A stretch of 13,174 nucleotides of DNA, taken from JAFGOM01 sp964428385 (GTDB lineage: Archaea > Halobacteriota > Methanomicrobia > Methanomicrobiales > Methanospirillaceae). Positions within the stretch are counted from its first letter, which is position 1. Every line of letters starts with the position of its first letter. A program made the position numbers and the translations under genes. Of the stretch, positions 1 to 6,688 are shown one piece after another. The DNA lies in the NCBI GenBank assembly GCA_964428385.1, contig CAYRYR010000075.1:1-13174 (forward strand). The letters are read 5' to 3'. The notes below the pieces were generated by a model. The model did not search any database. It was not told where the DNA came from and saw nothing but the letters and a program-made list of their open reading frames with translations.

Positions 1-2
1 TG

Positions 3-77
3 CATGATCGGTTTACTGAAAATAAAATGGAACGATTAGCAAAGACTCTTTTAAGGAAAGTGGGTATTCAAGCTTAA
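3..77 (+). CDS. C-terminal end of an unidentified gene cut by the window edge
   Basis: An open frame enters from the left edge and runs 24 codons to a TAA at 75-77. The visible peptide ends RLAKTLLRKVGIQA, a basic and probably helical tail. The other two plus-strand frames hit stops early. A T6 tract follows the stop at 92-97, as expected for an archaeal gene end. Nothing in 24 residues identifies a family, and the frame could still be chance. Confidence 0.35.
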   Translation, partial: HDRFTENKMERLAKTLLRKVGIQA

Positions 78-91
78 TCTCGATTTACTAC

Positions 92-97
92 TTTTTT
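92..97 (+). terminator. Poly-T tract after the left-edge gene
   Basis: A run of six T lies 15 bases after the TAA of the left-edge frame, in AT-rich DNA and without a clear stem. Archaeal RNA polymerase commonly terminates at such U-tracts. Support is position and composition only. Confidence 0.3.
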
Positions 98-181
98 ATT
101 TACACTTACACAAGAAATAGAAGTACCGTAGGTTTTCCATAGATTATAATAAGGATACAAAAATACCTAGAATTACGAGTA

Positions 182-198
182 TCCTGAAAAAATCAGGA
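182..198. repeat. Short perfect inverted repeat upstream of the efflux gene
   Basis: TCCTGA and TCAGGA form a perfect 6-bp inverted repeat around five A residues. It lies about 125 bp before the chosen start of the transporter and downstream of a TATA-like ATTATAATAA (143-152). It could be an operator for a regulator of the pump. A repeat this short can also arise by chance. Confidence 0.3.
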
Positions 199-322
199 CC
201 ATTCAATCGCCCCAGGAATCAGCATGGATCCTTGTACTCTTATAAACTGCTCGTTTTCGCATCAAATTAACAACAGAACAAAAACCCTTCCTCTTTTTTA
301 CCCCCCCATCCTATATTTATAT

Positions 323-1813
323 ATGGGAAATAACCACCAGGGAACGAATCAGACAGGATTCAATCTCCTGATCCTCTCCATCTCTCTTGCTGCATTTATG
401 TCCGCATTGGACGGAACGATTGTCAATATCGCACTGCCAACCATTTCATCGGACTTCAATATCTCTTCAAGTACCGTAAGTTGGGTTGCAACTATCTACC
501 TGTTGGTGATGGCTGGCTGTGTACTTATCTTCGGCAAATTGTCAGATGGTATCGGGTTTAAGAAAGTCTTCCTGTCAGGATTTGTCATCTTTACCCTGGG
601 ATCATTTTCCTGCGGTCTCCTGCCCGATCTCTTATCCTCATTTCCCGTGCTCATCATTTCACGGGCATTCCAGGCGATAGGTGGTGCAATGATAACAGCG
701 ATTGCACCGGCGATGATAACCGCGTACATTCCCATGGAACTAAGAGGTAAAGCCATGGGCATCATCATGACTGCAGCCGCACTAGGGACTGCCATCGGGC
801 CCACCATCGGAGGAATGCTCACCCAGTTCCTCTCCTGGCACTATATATTTTTCATCAACGTGCCAGTTGGAATTTGTGCAATACTTCTGGGCGGGAAAGT
901 TATTCCGGTAATTACGCACCATGAAAAATATGTGGGCTTTGACAAAGCCGGAGCGTTGTTGATCTTCACCGGCCTTGCTGCACTTCTCTTTGCGGTATCT
1001 GAAGGGCAGATTCTTGGATGGAATTCCCCAATAATTATCGGTTCCCTAGGACTTGCACTCATTACACTGGGCTACTTTGTATGGCACGAACTCAGGATCG
1101 TTGATCCATTGCTGGAACTCCACCTTTTTAGGAACAGGAATTTCCTGATGACCAACCTGATTCTGATATTGGTCTTTTTCAGTTTTGCCGGTATTAATTA
1201 TCTACTCCCATTCTATCTTCAGTACGTAAAAGGGTACTGTATTTCAGATGCCGGACTCATTTTAACCGCTCTTTCGGTTGCCCTGATGGTTTCAGGTATT
1301 ATTTCAGGAATATTATTTAACAGAGTAGGAGGTAGAATACTTTGTATTGGTGCAGGAGTCTTCCTTGTTGTCGGTTATTATATGGTGACACTCCTTCGGG
1401 TTGATACCTCAACAGGGTTTGTAGTTCTCTGCCTGCTCATGATTGGTTTTGGTCTTGGTATGATGATGACACCGGCATCGAATATGATCATGAACTCAGT
1501 TTCAAAGAAATACCAGGGTATGGTCTCCAGCCTTACAAGCCTTGAGCGGTTCGCCCCCATGACACTTGGAATTGCCTTTGCAAACCTGGTATTTATCCAG
1601 GGGATCACAACACTTGCCACAAATCAGGGGATCACAGAAACTGCACCGGCAAACATTAAGCTACAACTATTAACTACAGGTTTTGACCTTGCCTTTTTCT
1701 TCTCATTTGTTGTTGCAATTGTCATTCTTATCCTCGCCCTGGTTGCACGGCAGGAAGTGCACCCTGACTACCAGTCAGATAATGATGATGATGTGATGAC
1801 AGGGATTATCTGA
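323..1813 (+). CDS. MFS drug/H+ antiporter, DHA2 (EmrB/QacA) type, 14 membrane helices
   Basis: The protein is a 496-residue polytopic membrane protein, the usual length for 14-helix DHA2 exporters, which expel toxic compounds in exchange for protons. Helix 1 carries the DHA2 signature SALDGTIVNIALPTI (residues 27-41, with an Asp at 30). Motif A in the first cytoplasmic loop reads GKLSDGIGFKK (71-81). Motif B is ISRAFQAIGGA (112-122, Arg 114 in helix 4). The antiporter motif C is GTAIGPTIGG (155-164) in helix 5. Start choice: the frame opens at 224 behind an AGGA, but the extra 33 residues are not membrane-like and do not resemble a DHA2 N-terminus, so ATG 323 is preferred although it has no Shine-Dalgarno site. 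The substrate cannot be read from the sequence. The gene stands alone on this strand, with no adjacent regulator visible. Confidence 0.9.
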   Translation: MGNNHQGTNQTGFNLLILSISLAAFMSALDGTIVNIALPTISSDFNISSSTVSWVATIYLLVMAGCVLIFGKLSDGIGFKKVFLSGFVIFTLGSFSCGLLPDLLSSFPVLIISRAFQAIGGAMITAIAPAMITAYIPMELRGKAMGIIMTAAALGTAIGPTIGGMLTQFLSWHYIFFINVPVGICAILLGGKVIPVITHHEKYVGFDKAGALLIFTGLAALLFAVSEGQILGWNSPIIIGSLGLALITLGYFVWHELRIVDPLLELHLFRNRNFLMTNLILILVFFSFAGINYLLPFYLQYVKGYCISDAGLILTALSVALMVSGIISGILFNRVGGRILCIGAGVFLVVGYYMVTLLRVDTSTGFVVLCLLMIGFGLGMMMTPASNMIMNSVSKKYQGMVSSLTSLERFAPMTLGIAFANLVFIQGITTLATNQGITETAPANIKLQLLTTGFDLAFFFSFVVAIVILILALVARQEVHPDYQSDNDDDVMTGII

Positions 1814-2141
1814 AACATTATTTCCTTTTATAAGAATTAAAAAACTGAAATGTTTAACCAATTTTAAACCGATTCAAAGATCTATTTTTTCAGCGTGCAC
1901 GTTTTCTTCTCCCTGTCAACCCATACATATTCTAAACTCAATCTCAAGATGTTTGGACTGCTTCTCTTTGAGTTCATTGGCCAAACAAGGAGAAGGGGAT
2001 CCTTTTTATGCGGGAGTTTTCAGGGTTTATTCTTTAAAGACCGGTTGAGTTAGGAAAGGACGAGACCCTCTAAAAGATAAACGGGTATTATTGAATATGG
2101 AAGATAAAAAGTATCATCTTATGAGAAGGAGACGCAACCAT
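1814..2141. other. Intergenic region between transporter and broken esterase
   Basis: No credible reading frame was seen in these 328 bp. Notable elements are the T6 tract near 1885, the palindrome TTGGCCAA (1977-1984), and a pair of crossing inverted repeats: TGTTTGG (1950-1956) with CCAAACA (1981-1987), and CTTCTC (1961-1966) with GAGAAG (1990-1995). The AAGGAG at 2126-2131 is the ribosome-binding site of the esterase remnant. Confidence 0.5.
1885..1890 (+). terminator. Possible poly-T terminator of the transporter
   Basis: This T6 tract, about 70 bases after the TGA of the transporter, is the first uninterrupted T run of six downstream of the gene. A small palindrome CGTGCACG (1894-1901) followed by TTTTCTTCT lies just beyond it. 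No proper stem precedes the T run, so the call is tentative. Confidence 0.25.
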
Positions 2142-3586
2142 ATGCAAAAATATAGCGAAATGAGTTGTATTCTAATAATCTGCCTGATTATCATCGGATT
2201 TTCTGCCGGATCTACTCAAAATATATCAAAACCCGGTATTGTGAAGACAGATGCCGGCATGATTTCCGGATTTCAACAAGACAGGCTTTGGGTCTATCTC
2301 GGTATTCCGTTCGCGGCTCCCCGACCGGAGACCTACGGTGGAGACCGCCCGCTCCTGTCGAGTCTTTGGGACGGCGTGAAGGAAACGAAAGTGTATTCAC
2401 CTGCCTGTACTCAGCCGATCAGTGAGGATCCTAATCTTACCATGATCGAGGACTGTCTGTACCTCAATGTCCGGACCCCGGCAAAACCCCTGACGAGAAA
2501 CTTCCGGTCATGGTTTTTTTCTATGGTGGAGCATTTAGAAAGATAACCGGGTCGGGGCTCTCGGATTCCTTGCCCATCCCCAGCTCGATAATGAGTCTTT
2601 GAATAACAGTTCAGGCAATTACGAGCTCCTCGATCAGATTGCTGCCCGGGAGTGGGTTCAGCGAAACATCGGGTTGTTCGATGGTGACCCGTCTCAGGTG
2701 ACCATATTCGGGCAATCTGCAGGAAGAGAGTATTCTAACCCATATTAGCAACCCGCAGACCAAGGGGCTCTACCAACAGACAATTGTCGAAAGCGGCACA
2801 TTCTGAACGAATGGAGCGGAAATTGATGCTCTCAACTCAAAAGCCGACGCCGAGAAGCTTGGGGAAACGTTCGCCCAAAGCCTCGGATTCTCTGGTCCGG
2901 ATGCAGTTGCACAGATGCGGGGGCTGAGTTACCAGGATCTTACCAATGCCACACCCTGGCCGAATTCCCCATTCCAGATGGTAAACTCCCGGCATTTCGA
3001 ACCAACAATTGATGGATGGGTAGTTCCTGATGCACCAGAAAATGTGTTTCGTCTCCATCATGAGAATCAGGTCCCCCTTATCATCGGAAACAACGCAGAT
3101 GACGGGACCAACCTTGCTACGGATGCAAACATGACCGTTACGGAGTACAAAATCTTCATCCAGAACCGGTTCAGGACGGATGCACAATCGGTTCTCGCAA
3201 AATATCCTGCCAATTCAACCGCAGAGGTCCAGCTCCAGCTGGAACAGATCATGACTGATTATGACTTTACCGACGCGGTGAAATTTGTAGCAGGATCGAT
3301 GGCGGAACTGAACCAAAACACGTACCGGTACCAGTATTCGCATGTCCTTCCCGGGCAACCCTATGGAGCTTTCCATGGCAGCGAGACCATGTTACTATTT
3401 AAAATCCCGAAGCCGCCAGATCAGGTAACCGACTCGGTCGCCGAGAACCTAATCTATTTCTGGACCCGGTTCGCAAAAACGGGGAACATGAATGGTGGAA
3501 TGAATATTACCAGGCCGCAATACACCCGGGATGAGGGTAGGTATCTCGATATCGGTTCAATTCCGAGTGTGAAGAGCGAGTATTAG
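2142..3586 (+). pseudogene. Secreted type-B carboxylesterase, inactivated by multiple lesions
   Basis: Pieces of a carboxylesterase/cholinesterase-fold hydrolase appear in order but across three frames. ATG 2142 follows AAGGAG and begins a hydrophobic signal peptide. Then come VYLGIPFAAP, TGDLRWRPPAPVES, WDGVKE, EDCLYLNV, VMVFFYGGAF, VGALGFLAHPQLDNESLNN and the nucleophile elbow FGQSAG (Ser codon 2716-2718). The C-terminal part (from about 2729) has GNNADDGTN and the catalytic-His motif GAFHGSE, ending at TAG 3584. Lesions: a 1-base loss near 2319-2323, a compensating 1-base gain near 2364-2366, a 1-base loss near 2484-2490, a deletion of roughly 25-30 codons near 2541-2545, a frameshift near 2724-2729, and an in-frame TGA at 2804-2806. 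Ser and His motifs survive in the DNA, but no full enzyme can be made. Base composition looks richer in G+C than the flanks, which may point to transfer from elsewhere. Confidence 0.88.
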
Positions 3587-3638
3587 TCCTCACATTACTA
3601 TTTTTAGAACCTATAAAAACCCCTTTGGCATGTCCTTA

Positions 3639-3873
3639 TCACCTACGGGGTGTGATGGTATCAAGGAACAGTTGGTAGTTATCTACTGTAATAATGGTGC
3701 CATTTGTAAGACTTGCAAGATCCAGGGTCTGAGCTCCGGTACCGCATCCAACATCAAGAATCCGGGCATTATCCGGGAGAGAAGAAAGATACAACCATGT
3801 TTTCTGTGTTGCTTTCTTACACCCCGCCCCAGGCGGTGCAGTAGGCTGAAAATATGATGAAAAAATTCCTCAT
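3639..3873 (-). pseudogene. N-terminal fragment of a class I SAM-dependent methyltransferase
   Basis: Reading the minus strand from ATG 3873, a short start RNFFIIFSA is followed, after a frameshift near 3840, by KKATQKTWLYLSSLPD, then ARILDVGCGTGAQTLDLA and GTIITVDNYQLFLDTI. The frame stops at 3639. ILDVGCGTG is motif I (the glycine loop that binds S-adenosylmethionine), and the acidic residue of VDN matches the motif II position that contacts the ribose. Only about 75 residues remain, whereas family members have 200 or more. The rest of the Rossmann fold is absent because esterase remnant sequence begins just beyond. It reads as the decayed head of a gene lost by deletion. The plus-strand frame over the same bases has no recognisable protein character. 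Confidence 0.75.
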
Positions 3874-4101
3874 GTGTCCTGATACAGAAAAGATTATCAA
3901 AAGATGTTTAATGGCATTCTTGTCAAAGACAGGATATGACCAGAACAAATCATTGGAATCACAGACGATGATACTAAACCATCCGGAATGGTGAATCAGA
4001 CACGGACCCGGCAATTTTACTAGCAACCATTTGTTAATCTAATACGTACCGGTTGAGATGAGTATATCTTTCAGGAACCGTAGGACAAACCAATGGTGAT
4101 A

Positions 4102-4139
4102 GATATCCAGATCAACTCTGGATATCAAAAGATATCTTT
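4102..4139. repeat. Cluster of three GATATC palindromes with a perfect 10-bp hairpin
   Basis: GATATCCAGA (4102-4111) and TCTGGATATC (4117-4126) form a perfect 10-bp inverted repeat with a 5-base loop. One base later comes the perfect 12-bp palindrome AAAGATATCTTT (4128-4139). GATATC therefore starts at 4102, 4121 and 4131. A T8 tract follows at 4145-4152, but 18 bases separate it from the stem, which is far for a bacterial-style terminator. The element could be an operator, a terminator or a structured RNA. Single GATATC sites also occur inside coding sequence here. Confidence 0.5.
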
Positions 4140-4282
4140 GCATATTTTTTTTAGAATGGGAAGATTTTTTAACTCTTATCTTTATTGATGTGCATTAAAA
4201 TACCAGAATATAGATGAAATGCTAAACTATTCAGAAATACTCTAAAAACTCCAGATAATAGTCATGATGATATGATAAACCC

Positions 4283-4290
4283 TTTTTTTT
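4283..4290 (+). terminator. Orphan poly-T stop signal
   Basis: The sequence AAACCC followed by eight T closely resembles the signal after modA at 5533-5548 (AAACCCC plus nine T). No gene ends just upstream, so it is either a relic or the end of an unannotated short transcript. Confidence 0.25.
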
Positions 4291-4440
4291 ATAATTGAAT
4301 GCAATGGAAAACAGCTGGGAACTGCGTAAAAAATGTATTTTTGGCTTTGTTTAAAAAACAACTGGTACAATACTTTCATGTTTAGGCAGGGTTTAATGAA
4401 ATGACATTTTGACCATCATTACCAGGAAAAAGACTTGTCA

Positions 4441-4457
4441 ATACTATGCAATAGTAT
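4441..4457. repeat. Perfect inverted repeat upstream of modA
   Basis: ATACTAT and ATAGTAT form a perfect 7-bp inverted repeat around GCA. It lies about 165 bp before the modA start. Its dyad form suits a helix-turn-helix regulator site, but no second copy was found near modB and it does not obviously match the bacterial ModE box. Confidence 0.35.
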
Positions 4458-4620
4458 AGAAATATTACAGACATGAAGATCTATGATTGTGTAAGAGATT
4501 GTCAAACCAGAATTTATGAGTACCATAGAAATATTTTTGAAACGATGCAAATAAATTGCAATTAATTACTATTCTAAAATATTAAACCAAATTGTTTTAA
4601 TCATGTAAACACAAACTCAT

Positions 4621-5490
4621 ATGATAACAATGAAAGTTAATATGAGAACAACATTATTTCTGCTTCTTGTGGTTCTGGGATTGACCGGGATATGTATCAC
4701 CGGAGCCTGGGCACAAGACTCTGCATCTTCAGTGACTGCAGGAACAAAAAATATCTCTGTTGATGATCTGATAGCAAAAGATCCTAATGCTCTTTTCATT
4801 TATTCAGGAGCGGGGCTGAAAAAACCGGTACAGGAGATTGGTTCTTCATTTACAGATAAAACAGGTATCCCGGTAGTATTCAATTTCCAGGGATCCGGAG
4901 CACTTATCAGCCAGATGCAGATTACTCATAAAGGAGACGTCTTTATTCCGGGTGGAACTCCGGACTATAGAATTGCCCAGGAGAAAAATCTCGTGGGAGA
5001 ACCTCAGTACCTTGCGTACCATGTCCCTATAATTGCAATCCGAAAGGGTAACCCGGATAGCATTATGACAGTGAAAGATTTTGCACGGCCAGGACTAAAG
5101 ATTGGACTTGGTGATATCAACGCTACTGCTATCGGAAAAGCAGGCGAAAAACTGTTTCAAAAATACGAAATTGCCAAAGATGTAGAGAAGAATGTAATCG
5201 TGAGAACTGCCACCATCAACGAACTGGTAACAGCCATGAATGCCGGATCACTTGATGCCACTCTTCTCACCCTTGACCAGATAAATTCTGACACAATGGA
5301 TTCTATACCACTTTCAGATAGTGCCGACACAGCACTCATTGTGCCGATAGGAATTACCACATTCTCAAAAAATATTGAGAATGCCAATGCTTTTATCGAT
5401 TATGCAGCATCAGATGAAGGGAAGGCCTATTTCAAGAAGTACGGGTTTCCTGCATATCCGGATCCTGAATATGAGGATGTACAACCATAA
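4621..5490 (+). CDS. modA: Molybdate/tungstate ABC transporter, substrate-binding protein
   Basis: This 289-residue secreted protein would capture molybdate or tungstate outside the membrane and hand it to ModB. The N-terminus has a hydrophobic signal segment (about residues 9-29) ending AWA, with likely cleavage before Gln 32. A Cys at 25 sits in a poor lipobox (TGIC), so lipid anchoring is uncertain. The mature part has typical ModA features: an early SGAGLKKPVQEI stretch, FNFQGSGALISQM, GDVFIPGGTPDY, the strand YHVPIIAIRKGNP, and GLGDINATAIGKAG. The family is the archaeal ModA-like branch rather than WtpA. No Shine-Dalgarno site precedes ATG 4621, so the start may be leaderless, and downstream Mets at residues 4 and 8 are alternatives. 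Unusually, the gene is separated from modBC by 391 bp and a poly-T stop, so it is probably its own transcription unit. Mo versus W specificity cannot be read from sequence. Confidence 0.9.
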   Translation: MITMKVNMRTTLFLLLVVLGLTGICITGAWAQDSASSVTAGTKNISVDDLIAKDPNALFIYSGAGLKKPVQEIGSSFTDKTGIPVVFNFQGSGALISQMQITHKGDVFIPGGTPDYRIAQEKNLVGEPQYLAYHVPIIAIRKGNPDSIMTVKDFARPGLKIGLGDINATAIGKAGEKLFQKYEIAKDVEKNVIVRTATINELVTAMNAGSLDATLLTLDQINSDTMDSIPLSDSADTALIVPIGITTFSKNIENANAFIDYAASDEGKAYFKKYGFPAYPDPEYEDVQP

Positions 5491-5539
5491 TATCTAAAAC
5501 ACAAGGAGTATATCAGCTAAAAAGGATTACTCAAACCCC

Positions 5540-5548
5540 TTTTTTTTT
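5540..5548 (+). terminator. Poly-T terminator after modA
   Basis: A run of nine T follows AAACCCC about 50 bases past the modA stop. A weak inverted repeat CAGTAA (5551-5556) with TTACTG (5570-5575) comes just after it. Position and tract length suit archaeal U-tract termination and would separate modA from modBC transcription. Confidence 0.45.
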
Positions 5549-5786
5549 ACCAGTAAGATGCATGTAAAATTACTGATTTTGTGATATATTCCGCAAAGAA
5601 AAAAAAGCGATATCGGGCCGGTAACCCACGTAGAAATTGTTTTGAATTGTTTCAATACTCATAATCAGGCTCCCTACATTAATGAAAACACTCCATCATG
5701 CAGGTTACACCAGGCAAAAAAAAGACAAATGCAAAATATTCCATCTTTTTGGTTTCATTAAGACTCTATATTGCAAACCAATACCA

Positions 5787-5820
5787 ATATCTGATTATCG
5801 AAAGTAATGCAGATATAATA
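5787..5820 (+). promoter_or_regulatory. Hairpin/dyad overlapping a TATA-like box upstream of modB
   Basis: ATATCTGATTA (5787-5797) pairs with TAAT (5805-5808) plus CAGATAT (5810-5816), giving 11 base pairs with a single bulged G at 5809 and a 7-base loop. The right arm merges into AGATATAATA (5811-5820), a plausible archaeal TATA box 62-71 bases before the modB start. A dyad over the TATA box is a classical repressor position. Function is inferred from placement only. Confidence 0.35.
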
Positions 5821-5881
5821 GAAAATAAAGCAATTCAAATAGATTAGAGAACATCAACGATACTGTAAAATAAAAGTTCTA

Positions 5882-6688
5882 ATGTCAGAAAAGATAAATT
5901 GGCAAGGAAAATTTTTTCAGCCGATGACTATTATTCTTGCTGTTTTTTCAGCAGGAGTTACCTTTCTGGTACTTGGAGGCCTCTTTACCTTTATTAATCC
6001 CGATAGTATTATTCAGACCATTTCCTCGCCAGAGATAGGATATGCGATTCAGCTCTCTCTCATTACCGCCTTCATCTCCACCGGATTATGTGCAATTGTT
6101 GCGGTTCCAACGGGATATGCCCTCAGCAGAGGACTTCTGAAGTTCAAACGCCCTCTGGCAATGATCCTGATGCTTCCACTCTCCTTCCCTCCTCTGGTTG
6201 CCGGAGTAGCACTCCTTTTGTTCTTTGCACAGACACCAATTGGGACCGGATTATCAGATATGGGTATTGAAGTTGTCTATACCCAACTGGGCATCATCGT
6301 TGCCCAATGGTTTGTAAACCTTCCTTATATGATAAGAGTAATGCGATCATCGTTCTCAATGATATCTCCACGATATGAACACATAGCTAGAACACTTGGT
6401 TGTACCGACTTTCAGGCATTCTGGCATATCTCCCTTCCGATGGCTCGTGCCGGCCTGATATCCGGTCTGGTCATAACATGGTCAAAAGCTATGGGGGAAT
6501 TTGGAGCTGTTTTAATGCTGGCAGGAGCTACCCGAATGCACACAGAAACTCTCCCTATCGCTCTGTATCTAAATATGGCTACAGGAGATCTCGACATCGC
6601 CATCACCACAGCCTGTATCCTCCTGGGTATTGCTGCAGTTACAATGTTATTTTTTGAACGGTTGTCCGGGGAGAATGAGGGATTATAA
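5882..6688 (+). CDS. modB: Molybdate/tungstate ABC transporter, permease
   Basis: This 268-residue inner-membrane protein is the translocation subunit and would act as a homodimer. About five or six hydrophobic segments are visible, the first at residues 14-38. The ABC permease EAA loop runs from EHIARTLGC (166-174) through WHISLPMA (181-188), matching the pattern EAA, nine residues on Gly, then I-x-LP. This is the contact surface for the ATPase. SKAMGEFGAVLML (201-213) after the loop is typical of the ModB/CysT group. Start ATG 5882 has no Shine-Dalgarno site. The stop TAA overlaps the modC start in TAATG, indicating translational coupling. Paired with modA and modC it completes the importer. 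Confidence 0.92.
   Translation: MSEKINWQGKFFQPMTIILAVFSAGVTFLVLGGLFTFINPDSIIQTISSPEIGYAIQLSLITAFISTGLCAIVAVPTGYALSRGLLKFKRPLAMILMLPLSFPPLVAGVALLLFFAQTPIGTGLSDMGIEVVYTQLGIIVAQWFVNLPYMIRVMRSSFSMISPRYEHIARTLGCTDFQAFWHISLPMARAGLISGLVITWSKAMGEFGAVLMLAGATRMHTETLPIALYLNMATGDLDIAITTACILLGIAAVTMLFFERLSGENEGL
6677..6682 (+). promoter_or_regulatory. Ribosome-binding site of modC inside the end of modB
   Basis: GAGGGA lies five bases before ATG 6688, within the last codons of modB. It supports this start and coupled translation of the two subunits. Confidence 0.55.

Larger units (their letters stand above)
3874..4620. other. Long AT-rich region without a recognisable gene
   Basis: About 750 bp separates the methyltransferase scrap from modA. 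All frames are short and none resembles a known family. A 31-codon frame near 4472 has no ribosome-binding site. The region holds a palindrome cluster (4102-4139), T8 tracts at 4145-4152 and 4283-4290, a perfect inverted repeat (4441-4457) and the palindrome AATTGCAATT (4554-4563). It presumably contains the modA promoter and decayed gene sequence. A small non-coding RNA cannot be excluded. Confidence 0.5.
5491..5881. other. 391-bp gap between modA and modB
   Basis: The gap carries the poly-T stop near 5540, a GATATC site (5609-5614) and a hairpin overlapping a TATA-like sequence (5787-5820). The longest frame is 41 codons from ATG 5682, with no ribosome-binding site and no family resemblance, so it is not called as a gene. 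The gap most likely holds the modBC promoter and its control elements. Confidence 0.5.

Noticed and set aside
3630..3857. Plus-strand 75-codon frame with several Cys residues
   Set aside because: It has no ribosome-binding site or family resemblance, and the opposite strand clearly encodes methyltransferase motif I, so this is a shadow frame.
3817..4026. Minus-strand 69-codon frame
   Set aside because: Only its last stretch (from ATG 3873) matches the methyltransferase start; the upstream part resembles nothing and is probably non-coding.
4102..4139. GATATC as a mod-specific regulatory motif
   Set aside because: The hexamer also occurs inside modA, modB, modC and the esterase remnant, so the hexamer alone is not specific; only the clustered palindromes are notable.
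4472..4567. Possible 31-codon small protein upstream of modA
   Set aside because: There is no ribosome-binding site or recognisable feature, and the length is within chance for AT-rich DNA.
2142..4620. Insertion sequence or transposon behind the gene decay
   Set aside because: No transposase motif, terminal inverted repeats or target-site duplication could be found on either strand.
5641..5665. TTGTTTTGAATTGTTTCAATAC resembling part of a CRISPR repeat
   Set aside because: It is a single copy with no repeat-spacer periodicity nearby.
5682..5807. Possible 41-codon small protein between modA and modB
   Set aside because: It has no ribosome-binding site, its composition looks random, and it overlaps the hairpin before modB.
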